Assembly: GCA_044350895.1 (NCBI GenBank)
Contig: JBILGT010000002.1
Coordinates: forward strand, 1 to 64,000
DNA length: 64,000 nt
Reading direction: 5' to 3'
Source of the DNA: OMIS01 sp044350895
GTDB taxonomy: Bacteria > Patescibacteriota > Microgenomatia > UBA1400 > PJMF01
A model generated the notes under the pieces. That model ran no database searches. It had not been told where the DNA came from and saw only the letters and a program-made list of their open reading frames with translations. The translations under genes and the position numbers were made by a program. Below are positions 44,176 through 51,012 of this stretch, piece by piece (the stretch's first letter is position 1; the number at the start of each line of letters is the position of its first letter).

Positions 44176-44769
44176 TTATTTTTCTCCTAAGTTTTTAGAC
44201 AATTTCAGTAATAGGTCATTTCTCTCTAGCATAATCACAAACCAGGGCGCCCAGTCTTTACTCACTGCTCTATCACACACTTTTTCCCAGCTCACCCACT
44301 CAATTGCAGCAACTTCATCAGGATTCGGCGCAACAGTTCCCTCAAACCACCCCATAAATACTTGATCAATTTCGTTTTCACTAAACTCATCGTTACATCG
44401 TACTTGGTACTGAAACTTCTCAACTGGGTGCAACTCAATTGGCTTTCCATTTTCATCATTTGTAATACCTAATTCAGCTTCCAATCTTCGCCGAGCGCAG
44501 GCTTCATAACTTTCATCTGGCCACACATTCCCACAAGCAGTATTTGCCCACTGTAATGTACCCACAATTTTTTTGGCACTTCTCTGCTGAATAAGCAGTT
44601 CATACTCGCCCGAAGCATTTTCTCTAAACATGAAAACAGAAATTGCCCGGTGCAGTTTTCCTTCGCCTCGATGCGCCTCAAGTTTATCCATTGATCCAAT
44701 CACCACATCGTCAGAGGTCACCAAAGTTACAAGATCAGTTTGTGGAATTTGATTAGACAAGTTGTTCAT
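44176..44769 (-). CDS. idi: Isopentenyl-diphosphate delta-isomerase, type 1
   Basis: Interconverts IPP and DMAPP. The 197-residue protein fits the type 1 (Nudix-fold) enzyme: LHRAISVFMF, WANTACGN holding the catalytic Cys, ARRRLEAELGI (Nudix helix) and SENEIDQVF with the catalytic Glu. The usual TNTCCGHP is altered to ANTACGNVWP, but the key Cys is kept. GAGGA precedes the ATG; the start overlaps the small upstream frame by 17 bases. DMAPP from this step primes the chain made by uppS. Confidence 0.92.
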   Translation of the reverse strand: MNNLSNQIPQTDLVTLVTSDDVVIGSMDKLEAHRGEGKLHRAISVFMFRENASGEYELLIQQRSAKKIVGTLQWANTACGNVWPDESYEACARRRLEAELGITNDENGKPIELHPVEKFQYQVRCNDEFSENEIDQVFMGWFEGTVAPNPDEVAAIEWVSWEKVCDRAVSKDWAPWFVIMLERNDLLLKLSKNLGEK

Positions 44770-44956
44770 GTTCCTCTGCTTGATCTACTAAAATAAATAG
44801 CGCAGGAAGCAACAATCCTGCTTCAGGTAGTGACGCTTTCGCTTTTGGTATTTCTTTTCGTTTTACCAATTGATCAGTAGATAACTTATAATTACCAGGA
44901 TATCCACCCCATAACAATTGTTCTTTATTTCTCCAACATGACCGTTCGATTGACAT
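44753..44956 (-). CDS. Small hypothetical protein upstream of idi (67 aa)
   Basis: A 67-residue frame from ATG at 44956 overlapping the idi start by 17 bases; the idi Shine-Dalgarno lies inside it. It has a hydrophobic patch near 46-57 (AGLLLPALFILV). No family recognised. Overlap and direction suggest translational coupling to idi, but a chance frame is possible. Upstream the minus strand has AATACT, a weak -10, 4 bases before the ATG. Confidence 0.4.
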   Translation of the reverse strand: MSIERSCWRNKEQLLWGGYPGNYKLSTDQLVKRKEIPKAKASLPEAGLLLPALFILVDQAEEHEQLV

Positions 44957-45016
44957 ACATAGTATTAGTCGCAAAAGCATAGCAAAATCATGCACTCAAA
45001 AATAAATTGAGAGAGG

Positions 45017-45355
45017 TTACTCGGAAAAAGCTATCCAGAAGCGGATCAATAAGTAAAACAATAAAATTTGCCAATATACACAAAAAAGCACCAACCAATT
45101 TGCAAAAAATGGGATCAGATCACAACCAAAAAAGCTGGTAGTTTGACAAGAAAAAATAAACCGGACTGCTGGCACAACCAGAAAAAACCAGACAATTTTT
45201 GCCAAAACATACACGGCCACTGGCAAGAAAGTCATCCAGGCAAATACTCTCTCTCGAGTCAGCGACTGCATTGTTTGATATGGGTGCAGTAACAGACCAC
45301 CAGTGATCTGTGCAACAGAGTATATGAATGAAGCAAGGAACGCGCGGTTGTTCAT
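45017..45355 (-). CDS. Small membrane protein in the sigma-factor operon
   Basis: A 112-residue protein with two or three hydrophobic helices (about 40-66 and 80-110). It overlaps the end of the preceding gene by 4 bases. It is third in the operon after the ECF sigma gene. No family recognised; a part in sensing or holding the sigma factor is possible from position alone. Confidence 0.6.
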   Translation of the reverse strand: MNNRAFLASFIYSVAQITGGLLLHPYQTMQSLTRERVFAWMTFLPVAVYVLAKIVWFFLVVPAVRFIFSCQTTSFFGCDLIPFFANWLVLFCVYWQILLFYLLIRFWIAFSE

Positions 45356-45567
45356 AATTTGATCCAGTTCAATGCTTCAAGACCAAATGCTGTTAAACCA
45401 GAGAGTACGGCGAGTACTTGCCAAGGATAGTTGCCTACAAATGCCGCAATGGAATCAAGTTTATCGGGAAGGACTTTATTTGAGTGGAGTCGCGCCTGCA
45501 TCTGGGCTTCAAACTGCAGCTTTGATAAAAAATCCATTTTTTGTGGTTCTTCAACGGGTTGATCCAT
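45352..45567 (-). CDS. Small protein after the sigma factor, possible anti-sigma factor
   Basis: A 71-residue protein with an amphipathic acidic N-terminal half and a C-terminal hydrophobic helix (about 47-68). It starts 3 bases after the sigma stop. A short cytoplasmic helix plus one membrane helix right after an ECF sigma gene is the layout of small anti-sigma factors, but no anti-sigma domain motif (such as a zinc HxxxCxxC) is present. Inference from position. Confidence 0.55.
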   Translation of the reverse strand: MDQPVEEPQKMDFLSKLQFEAQMQARLHSNKVLPDKLDSIAAFVGNYPWQVLAVLSGLTAFGLEALNWIKL

Positions 45568-45570
45568 AAA

Positions 45571-46110
45571 TTATGTGCTCTCTTGCTCCAAATATAGTAA
45601 TCTAAATTGCTCACGTGCTCTGAATAACTCAGATTCCACTGATTTTACAGTTTTCCCCAGTTCAGTGGCAATTTGTGCCACTTTCTGGCTATCAACGTAC
45701 TTTTTGAGCAAAAGTTCTCGAGAATATTCATTCATTTTTTTGAGTGCAACTAGGACACGAGCTGAAACTTCATGAGAATCTTCCACAGGACTTGAGAGCA
45801 ACAGATGTGATAAAGCAGTGGTTTGAATTGCCTTTTTGGCATACATTTTTCGATAAAAGTCAGCAACTTCATGTTTTGCGATAGCAGACATCCACGTCCA
45901 GAGACTCGCACTACCGTTATACAGGGACAAATTTTTTAGACAGTTTAAGAAAGTCTGCTGTGTCATTTCTTCAGCATCTTGGCTATTTTCCACTCTACTT
46001 TGAATGAATCTGAGGATTTTTTTATGAAAATGGTTAAACCAGTACTCGACGGCATCTCGATCACCGAGTTTCAAAAGCTCTACTAGTTGCATTTCACTTT
46101 GTTGGTTCAT
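45571..46110 (-). CDS. ECF-type sigma-70 family sigma factor
   Basis: A 179-residue sigma factor with region 2 (about 20-90: AVEYWFNHFHKKILRFI, DAEEMTQQTFLNCLKNL, LWTWMSAIAKHEVADFYRK) and region 4 (about 120-172: LLKKYVDSQKVAQIATELGKTVKSVESELFRARE). Regions 1 and 3 are missing, as in the ECF group. The ATG at 46110 follows a TATACT box by 9 bases; the longer frame would contain that box. Divergent from the pilin-like array 50 bases away, so it may drive that array. Confidence 0.9.
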   Translation of the reverse strand: MNQQSEMQLVELLKLGDRDAVEYWFNHFHKKILRFIQSRVENSQDAEEMTQQTFLNCLKNLSLYNGSASLWTWMSAIAKHEVADFYRKMYAKKAIQTTALSHLLLSSPVEDSHEVSARVLVALKKMNEYSRELLLKKYVDSQKVAQIATELGKTVKSVESELFRAREQFRLLYLEQEST

Positions 46111-46119
46111 ACTACAGGA

Positions 46120-46125
46120 AGTATA
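46120..46125 (-). promoter_or_regulatory. -10 box of the sigma-factor operon (leaderless start)
   Basis: TATACT on the minus strand, 9 bases before the ATG at 46110. It overlaps the -35 position of the divergent array promoter. Confidence 0.5.
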
Positions 46126-46144
46126 CTTTATTCTAGCTACACCG

Positions 46145-46150
46145 TATAAT
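46145..46150 (+). promoter_or_regulatory. -10 box of the pilin-like array (leaderless start)
   Basis: Perfect TATAAT, 9 bases before the ATG at 46160. The -35 position is occupied by the opposing promoter and has no TTGACA. Confidence 0.5.
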
Positions 46151-46159
46151 ATCATCCAT

Positions 46160-46519
46160 ATGTTTTTTCTAGTACAAAAAGTATATGCTGCAGGCTGCTC
46201 AGATCTAGACTATGGTTCTCCCGAACTTAATTTAGGCAGAGTGCTTTGCTTGAGCGACAGCACAGCTGTTGAAGATGTCTATAAAGATCCAGCATTTCTT
46301 GTCAACTTAATTGTTAGCAATTTATTTGTTTTTGCTGGAATAATAATTTTTCTTCTTATTTTTTACGCTGGATTTAAATTTATCTCTCAAGGAACTAAGG
46401 GCAAAGAGGAAGCAAAAGGGATCATTACTGCCGCTGTGACTGGCTTAGTATTGATGTTTGCAGCATATTGGGTCCTCCAGATTGTAAAAACATTAACGGG
46501 GACTGACGTTGCACTCTAA
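46160..46519 (+). CDS. Pilin-like two-helix protein 1 (TrbC/VirB2 type)
   Basis: A 119-residue protein with a very short N-terminal hydrophobic segment ending YAAG, a small exterior part with two Cys, then helices at about 47-73 and 88-110 separated by SQGTKGKEEAKGIITAAVTG. This polar hinge (G-x-x-K-x-x-x-A-x-x-x-I-x-x-A-x-x-G) is shared by the whole array. First gene of the array and leaderless. Confidence 0.75.
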   Translation: MFFLVQKVYAAGCSDLDYGSPELNLGRVLCLSDSTAVEDVYKDPAFLVNLIVSNLFVFAGIIIFLLIFYAGFKFISQGTKGKEEAKGIITAAVTGLVLMFAAYWVLQIVKTLTGTDVAL

Positions 46520-46522
46520 ATT

Positions 46523-46972
46523 ATGAAAACAAATATAGTACTCAAAACTATTAGCTATATCTATCTTTTTGCTGTTATTATCAGTGCATTTTTCTGTATC
46601 CCAGGCCTCACCTTCGCACAAACTGCTGAAGACTTAGGGGTTGGAACAATTGCAGCCCCTCCTGGCGTGGATAAATATAATGCTGCCGCACAAGCGCAAG
46701 GTGCCGATATTGCGATCGTTTACTTTATGTCGAACATGATCAAGCTCTTTACGGTAGTTGCTGGAATCTGGGTAATTTTGAATGGCATTCTTGCAGGCTA
46801 CTACTTTGTGCAATCAAGTGGAGACGCAGGCACCTATGAAAAAGCCCGTAATCAAATTACTCAAAGTGCCATTGGTCTTGCAATGATTGTACTTTCATAT
46901 ATGTTTACTGGGCTTGTTGGTTTACTTTTCTTTGGAGATGCGGGTATATTCTTAAATCCAAGGTTAAAATAG
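46523..46972 (+). CDS. Pilin-like two-helix protein 2
   Basis: A 149-residue protein with a clear signal peptide (1-33, ending TFAQ), a short exterior part and two helices (about 68-92 and 111-135) around SSGDAGTYEKARNQITQSAIG. It starts 3 bases after the previous gene. Same module as its neighbours; family VirB2/TrbC-like by size and topology. Confidence 0.75.
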   Translation: MKTNIVLKTISYIYLFAVIISAFFCIPGLTFAQTAEDLGVGTIAAPPGVDKYNAAAQAQGADIAIVYFMSNMIKLFTVVAGIWVILNGILAGYYFVQSSGDAGTYEKARNQITQSAIGLAMIVLSYMFTGLVGLLFFGDAGIFLNPRLK

Positions 46973-46973
46973 T

Positions 46974-47522
46974 ATGAAACAGTTTATACTCAGCATCGTT
47001 GTTGCACTCTCAGTGCTATTCTTCGTCCCTACAGTGGCGCAAGCACAATCATGTCCTAGCAACCGGACTTGTAGTGGCGGTTGTACCGCTGTGGGCCAAT
47101 GTGTTGGAAACAAACGATGTGTTAGTGTACAAGGCGTTATTTACCCTGGAACAGTTGATTGTGGTTCTGCCCAACTTGGCGGAGTTAAGCCACCTCCAGC
47201 TATTACTAGTTTTAATTTTCAAACTGGCTCTGCATCAGGCAATGGCATCATCCTCTTTTTATCTAGATTGATCAATCTTTTTGTCATAGTGTGTGGAATC
47301 TGGACAATGTTTAACTTTTTATATTCTGGATACATTCTAATTTCTTCTCAGTCAGATACTAAAAATCAAAGTGAAATAAAAGATAAATTAACAATGACAG
47401 CCATTGGCTTGGCTATTATTGCCGGAGCATACATAATCGCTGGACTAATCGGTCTTATTTTCTTTGGAGATGCGGGATATATTCTCAATCCGCAGCTCGT
47501 CAGCGCACTTGATAGAGGGTAA
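46974..47522 (+). CDS. Pilin-like protein 3 with cysteine-rich insert
   Basis: A 182-residue protein: signal peptide (1-25, ending AQAQ), a cysteine-rich exterior (about 26-64, with eight Cys in CPSNRTC to VDC), then two helices around SSQSDTKNQSEIKDKLTMTAIG. Its last residues resemble protein 2 (FFGDAGYILNPQL versus FFGDAGIFLNPRL), so the two are close paralogues. The insert would be exposed on the surface. Confidence 0.75.
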   Translation: MKQFILSIVVALSVLFFVPTVAQAQSCPSNRTCSGGCTAVGQCVGNKRCVSVQGVIYPGTVDCGSAQLGGVKPPPAITSFNFQTGSASGNGIILFLSRLINLFVIVCGIWTMFNFLYSGYILISSQSDTKNQSEIKDKLTMTAIGLAIIAGAYIIAGLIGLIFFGDAGYILNPQLVSALDRG

Positions 47523-47558
47523 TATGGCTGGAAGATAGACTTTCTTCTGTCATATGGG

Positions 47559-47564
47559 TATAAT
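47559..47564 (+). promoter_or_regulatory. -10 box inside the array
   Basis: Perfect TATAAT, 14 bases before the ATG at 47579, in the 56-base gap after the third gene. Suggests a second transcription start. Confidence 0.45.
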
Positions 47565-47578
47565 TACAGGCGTACATT

Positions 47579-47959
47579 ATGATGATATACATAGCACAAA
47601 AACTTACCCAGTTCGGTTCTGGTTTTGCACCAGTTGTTGATACTGCATGGACAGATGGCTCAGATACAGAAGCAGGGGTACTTACCAATTTAGAAGCATT
47701 CATTTCACAAATCTTGGGACTGATTACAGTAATTGGTAGTTTGTTCTTTGTTATCAACTTTCTCATGGCTGCCTTGAGCTGGATCACCGCAGCAGGTGAC
47801 AGCGGCAAAATTCAAAAAGCTCGCGACCAGATGATTCAATCTACGTTGGGACTTGTTATTATGGTAGGCTCTTATGCAATAATTGGACTTATTGGATCAG
47901 TGGTTGGTATCGATATCTTACAACCAGGCCAAGCATTAAAGATGTTGATCCCAAGGTAA
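47579..47959 (+). CDS. Pilin-like two-helix protein 4
   Basis: A 126-residue protein without a typical signal peptide; a polar N-terminus (1-35) leads to two helices (about 42-66 and 84-108) around ITAAGDSGKIQKARDQMIQSTLG. Closer to proteins 5-9 in the hinge (WIT-AAGD-x-GK) than to 1-3. No cysteines. Confidence 0.75.
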   Translation: MMIYIAQKLTQFGSGFAPVVDTAWTDGSDTEAGVLTNLEAFISQILGLITVIGSLFFVINFLMAALSWITAAGDSGKIQKARDQMIQSTLGLVIMVGSYAIIGLIGSVVGIDILQPGQALKMLIPR

Positions 47960-47964
47960 ATTTA

Positions 47965-48393
47965 ATGTCATTAAACAAGTTACAAAAGACCATCTCATCA
48001 GTTACAACAACTACAGCACTTTTAGTGAGTAGTTCTACTTTGGCACTCGCTCAAACAGGCATAACCAATCCAGCAATTGGCATTTATGGTAAAGACCCAA
48101 ATGCGGCCAAGGCCGGCACTTCATTTGCGGGGTATGTCGCTATCATGTGGAAAGCTATGATTTCAATTGGAGCATTACTAGTTCTCTTATACTTTGTATG
48201 GGGTGCAATCGATTGGATAACAGCCGCTGGAGATAAAGGTAAAATGGAAGGTGCCCGCAATAAAATGCTCAATGCCTTTATTGGTTTACTGCTATTGGTC
48301 AGCTCATACACCATAATTGCATTCGTTGGCTGGCTATTCTTTGGAACTGAATTCAACATCTTACAACCAATATTTATATTTAATAATCCATAA
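47965..48393 (+). CDS. Pilin-like two-helix protein 5
   Basis: A 142-residue protein with a signal peptide (about 1-30, ending LALAQ), short exterior, and two helices around WITAAGDKGKMEGARNKMLN. It begins 5 bases after the previous stop. No cysteines. Confidence 0.75.
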   Translation: MSLNKLQKTISSVTTTTALLVSSSTLALAQTGITNPAIGIYGKDPNAAKAGTSFAGYVAIMWKAMISIGALLVLLYFVWGAIDWITAAGDKGKMEGARNKMLNAFIGLLLLVSSYTIIAFVGWLFFGTEFNILQPIFIFNNP

Positions 48394-48398
48394 TATTT

Positions 48399-48740
48399 AT
48401 GCCAACACCAACAAAAATAGACTTACAAGGAGGCGCAATCCTCGCACAAATTCCAGGCACTGAGAACATGGAATCGCCAAATGCCGGCTTTGCCCGTCTT
48501 ATTGGGAATATTCTTGCCGCAGTCATGGTTGTTTCATTACTCCTTGTTCTCTACTTTTTAGTAGTTGGTGCAATTGAGTGGATTACGGCAGCTGGCGATA
48601 AAGGTAAAATTGATTCAGCACGTAACAAAATGACAAATGCTGTTATCGGCATCATAGTTTTATCTTCCGTTACCGCACTATTTGCAGCTGTACAATATTT
48701 CTTAGGTGTCAATGTACTTACATTTTCATTTACCCCGTAA
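48399..48740 (+). CDS. Pilin-like two-helix protein 6
   Basis: A 113-residue protein without a signal peptide; a short polar N-terminus (1-30) then two helices (about 33-57 and 76-100) around WITAAGDKGKIDSARNKMTN. It begins 5 bases after the previous stop and closes the first part of the array. Confidence 0.75.
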   Translation: MPTPTKIDLQGGAILAQIPGTENMESPNAGFARLIGNILAAVMVVSLLLVLYFLVVGAIEWITAAGDKGKIDSARNKMTNAVIGIIVLSSVTALFAAVQYFLGVNVLTFSFTP

Positions 48741-48820
48741 GGAGCGATTGATTCGCATACTTTAGAGTCTGGGTAAATCAAACTGGTACTTGCAAGCACT
48801 AAAAGTATATTGCTAAGCTA

Positions 48821-48848
48821 TTACTTGACGGAGAGCATATAATATAAT
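48821..48848 (+). promoter_or_regulatory. Promoter of the major pilin-like pair
   Basis: TTACTT (48821-48826), 16 bases, TATAAT (48843-48848). Initiation near 48855 leaves a leader of about 24 bases with AAGGAG (48869-48874) before the ATG at 48879. A second overlapping TATAAT lies at 48838-48843. Confidence 0.55.
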
Positions 48849-48852
48849 CTAG

Positions 48853-48869
48853 TGTAAGATACACTTACA
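48853..48869 (+). promoter_or_regulatory. Inverted repeat in the leader of the pilin-like pair
   Basis: TGTAAG, 5 bases, CTTACA: a perfect 6-bp inverted repeat between the -10 box and the Shine-Dalgarno, overlapping its first base. Could be an operator or an RNA hairpin that gates translation. Confidence 0.4.
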
Positions 48870-48878
48870 AGGAGCAAG

Positions 48879-49292
48879 ATGATTGGTAAATTAAACACGG
48901 CATTAGTAGCCAGTACAGTAACTGGATTTTTAAGTGCACCAATTGCATTTGCAGTGGAACCTACTTCAGGAGTTACTTCAGCAGTTGGCACAGTCACAGC
49001 AGGAACTGGATGGGCAGATAACATCGGTGGTTTAATCACTAGTGTCTTAACTATCGTCATGGTTGTTGCTATCCTACTCGTCTTACTCTACCTCATCATG
49101 GGTGGTATCGAATGGATCACATCTGGTGGTGATAAAGGTAAAACTGAAGGTGCTCGTAACAAAATTACCTCAGCTATCATTGGTATCATCATCTTGGCAG
49201 CAGCTTATGCGCTCGTCCAACTTGTCGCCTACGTATTAGGATTTGCAAGTCTGAACGCAGCTCTCGAATCATTACCTAGAATCGGTACGTAA
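48879..49292 (+). CDS. Pilin-like two-helix protein 7 (candidate major subunit)
   Basis: A 137-residue protein: signal peptide (about 1-24, ending AFA), a short exterior, then two helices (about 52-76 and 95-119) around WITSGGDKGKTEGARNKITS. It has its own promoter and strong AAGGAG. It is nearly identical to the next gene over the C-terminal 95 residues. Own promoter, good ribosome site, duplication and a terminator after the pair suggest these are the most abundant subunits. Confidence 0.8.
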   Translation: MIGKLNTALVASTVTGFLSAPIAFAVEPTSGVTSAVGTVTAGTGWADNIGGLITSVLTIVMVVAILLVLLYLIMGGIEWITSGGDKGKTEGARNKITSAIIGIIILAAAYALVQLVAYVLGFASLNAALESLPRIGT

Positions 49293-49730
49293 TAACAATA
49301 ATAATGAATTTAATTAAAAGGAGTTACATGTTAAATAAAATTCAAAAAGCAGCAGCAGCAACTGCGGGAGTCGCAGCCAGCTTACTAACCACTGCAGTAG
49401 CATACGCTAAAGATACCAGTGCTATAGGCACAGTCACACCAGGTACAGGTTGGGCAGATAACATCGGTGTTTTAATCACCAGTGTCCTCACCATCGTCAT
49501 GGTTGTTGCTATCTTGCTCGTCTTACTTTACCTCATCATGGGTGGTATCGAATGGATCACATCTGGTGGTGACAAAGGTAAAACTGAAGGTGCTCGTAAC
49601 AAAATTACTTCAGCTATCATCGGTATTATCATCTTGGCCGCATCATATGCACTCGTCCAACTTGTCGCCTACGTCTTAGGATTTGCAAGTCTTAATGCCG
49701 CCCTGCTCTCATTGCCTCAAATCGGTAAGT
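48992..49730 (+). repeat. Near-identical tandem duplication of the pilin-like gene
   Basis: 48992-49290 and 49437-49730 are highly similar at DNA level, with long identical runs around the helix-hinge-helix region. This is far closer than any other pair in the array and indicates recent duplication. Confidence 0.85.
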
Positions 49731-49732
49731 AA
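49328..49732 (+). CDS. Pilin-like two-helix protein 8 (near-duplicate of protein 7)
   Basis: A 134-residue protein with a signal peptide (about 1-28, ending VAYAK) and the same helix pair and hinge as protein 7. The ATG at 49328 was chosen because AAAGGAG lies 4 bases upstream; the longer frame has none. It differs from protein 7 mainly in the signal peptide and the first mature residues. Followed by an intrinsic terminator. Confidence 0.8.
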   Translation: MLNKIQKAAAATAGVAASLLTTAVAYAKDTSAIGTVTPGTGWADNIGVLITSVLTIVMVVAILLVLLYLIMGGIEWITSGGDKGKTEGARNKITSAIIGIIILAASYALVQLVAYVLGFASLNAALLSLPQIGK

Positions 49733-49756
49733 TATTTTTAAAATTAGAATTTCAGA

Positions 49757-49783
49757 AACCCCCATCTTGTATGGGGGTTTTTG
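49757..49783 (+). terminator. Intrinsic terminator after the major pilin-like pair
   Basis: Stem AACCCCCAT/ATGGGGGTT with a 5-base loop followed by TTTT. It separates the pair from the next gene. Confidence 0.9.
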
Positions 49784-49825
49784 GTATATTAGGTGTGTTT
49801 GTTACACATTTGACCCACTTTGATG

Positions 49826-49831
49826 TATAAT
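49826..49831 (+). promoter_or_regulatory. -10 box of pilin-like gene 9 (leaderless start)
   Basis: Perfect TATAAT, 9 bases before the ATG at 49841. Confidence 0.55.
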
Positions 49832-49840
49832 GTAAGTCTA

Positions 49841-50374
49841 ATGAAAAAAGCCGTTATATCACTTGTATTAGTACTCATATTTAATTTTTTAGCTGTATTT
49901 AGCAATCCCATAGTATTCGCAGCAGACGAGGTAAAATTAGTCAAAGATGGTAGTACCTACTATCTGAGTACTGAAGGTTCTGCATCCACCACGCGCAGTG
50001 GACAAACCTATCGTCTTGTTCCTGTTGAGCAAACCGCCGCAACCAGTGCTGCAAAAACAGCATCTCGTTCAGCAGTTGTTCCGCCTCCTGGATATGTAGG
50101 TAATATTGGAGAGCTTATCAGCTTCTTACTTAAGTTGGTAATGATTGTGGCAATTTTACTTATTCTTCTCGCCTTTATCACCGCTGGTTTTGAGTGGATT
50201 ACATCTGGAGGTGACAAAGGTAAAACTGAAAGTGCCCGAAACCGCATTGTCGCAGCTTTTGTTGGTGTACTCATCTTATCTGCCGCATACGCATTAACAC
50301 TACTCGTTGCCTATGTTCTTGGTTTTGATAGTATTGATGATGTTTTTGGCAGCATTAAGCGAATTAATCCATAG
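49841..50374 (+). CDS. Pilin-like two-helix protein 9
   Basis: A 177-residue protein: signal peptide (about 1-27, ending VFAAD), a longer exterior part (about 28-85) including STYYLSTEGS, then two helices around WITSGGDKGKTESARNRIVA. The hinge is nearly that of proteins 7 and 8. ATG at 49841 chosen because of the -10 box in the longer frame. Own leaderless promoter after the terminator. Confidence 0.78.
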   Translation: MKKAVISLVLVLIFNFLAVFSNPIVFAADEVKLVKDGSTYYLSTEGSASTTRSGQTYRLVPVEQTAATSAAKTASRSAVVPPPGYVGNIGELISFLLKLVMIVAILLILLAFITAGFEWITSGGDKGKTESARNRIVAAFVGVLILSAAYALTLLVAYVLGFDSIDDVFGSIKRINP

Positions 50375-50413
50375 GTCACAAACTCTACATTCACTTCTTG
50401 CTGTTCTATCAGG

Positions 50414-50419
50414 TATACT
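50414..50419 (+). promoter_or_regulatory. -10 box of pilin-like gene 10
   Basis: TATACT 17 bases before the ATG at 50437; leader of about 10 bases without a Shine-Dalgarno. Confidence 0.4.
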
Positions 50420-50436
50420 ATAGAGATTCAAAATCT

Positions 50437-50925
50437 ATGCGCCGTAACACATTTACCTATCAAGTAATTTCATTTTTTAGAGCTGCAATCTTCAGTGTCG
50501 CACTACTTGCAAACGTCGCTGGCCCAGTCTACGCCCAAACCCAGGCTTGGTCAGGTGTGTGTGTCGGCCCAGCTCAGATTAATGCAGCAACGAAAGCCAA
50601 TGATGTTGCTACTATCCAAGGCGTTCAGTGTCTACTTGCCAATGTATTTACTGTGATCATAACAATCGTCGGTCTGGCAGGATTTGTCATGTTTATTGTA
50701 GGTGCCTTTAGATATTTGGTTTCTGGCTCAAATAGCAAGGGTATTGAAGCCGCCAAAAATACCATTCAATACATGGTGATCGGCATTATTGTAACGCTCA
50801 GTGGTTTCATCATTCTGAATATGATTTCTTCATTCACCGGAATCGACGTCATTACTCGATTTGTTATTCCAAGTTCAGATCGTGGTACTTCTGCAGATGA
50901 CTATCCAATTCCAGTTGGAATGTAA
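50437..50925 (+). CDS. Pilin-like two-helix protein 10
   Basis: A 162-residue protein: signal peptide (about 1-34, ending VYAQT), an exterior part with two Cys, then two helices around SGSNSKGIEAAKNTIQYMVIG. The hinge is more divergent than in genes 4-9, with GIEAAKN typical of many CPR TrbC-like proteins. Last of the array, before the 1408-residue enzyme. ATG at 50437 preferred over the longer frame. Confidence 0.75.
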   Translation: MRRNTFTYQVISFFRAAIFSVALLANVAGPVYAQTQAWSGVCVGPAQINAATKANDVATIQGVQCLLANVFTVIITIVGLAGFVMFIVGAFRYLVSGSNSKGIEAAKNTIQYMVIGIIVTLSGFIILNMISSFTGIDVITRFVIPSSDRGTSADDYPIPVGM

Positions 50926-51000
50926 TGCTTGTCGATTCTCCCCGACAAAATTATAAATTACAGCACAGCATTCTCTTTCAGCTAAACCTCATGAATTAGG

Positions 51001-51006
51001 TATAAT
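51001..51006 (+). promoter_or_regulatory. -10 box of the multidomain hydrolase (leaderless start)
   Basis: Perfect TATAAT with 6 bases to the ATG at 51013, so transcription should begin on the start codon. Confidence 0.6.
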
Positions 51007-51012
51007 ACAACT

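Noticed and set aside
46160..50925. CRISPR-like or satellite repeat explanation for the regular spacing
   Set aside because: The periodicity comes from tandem paralogous protein genes; there are no short direct repeats with unique spacers.
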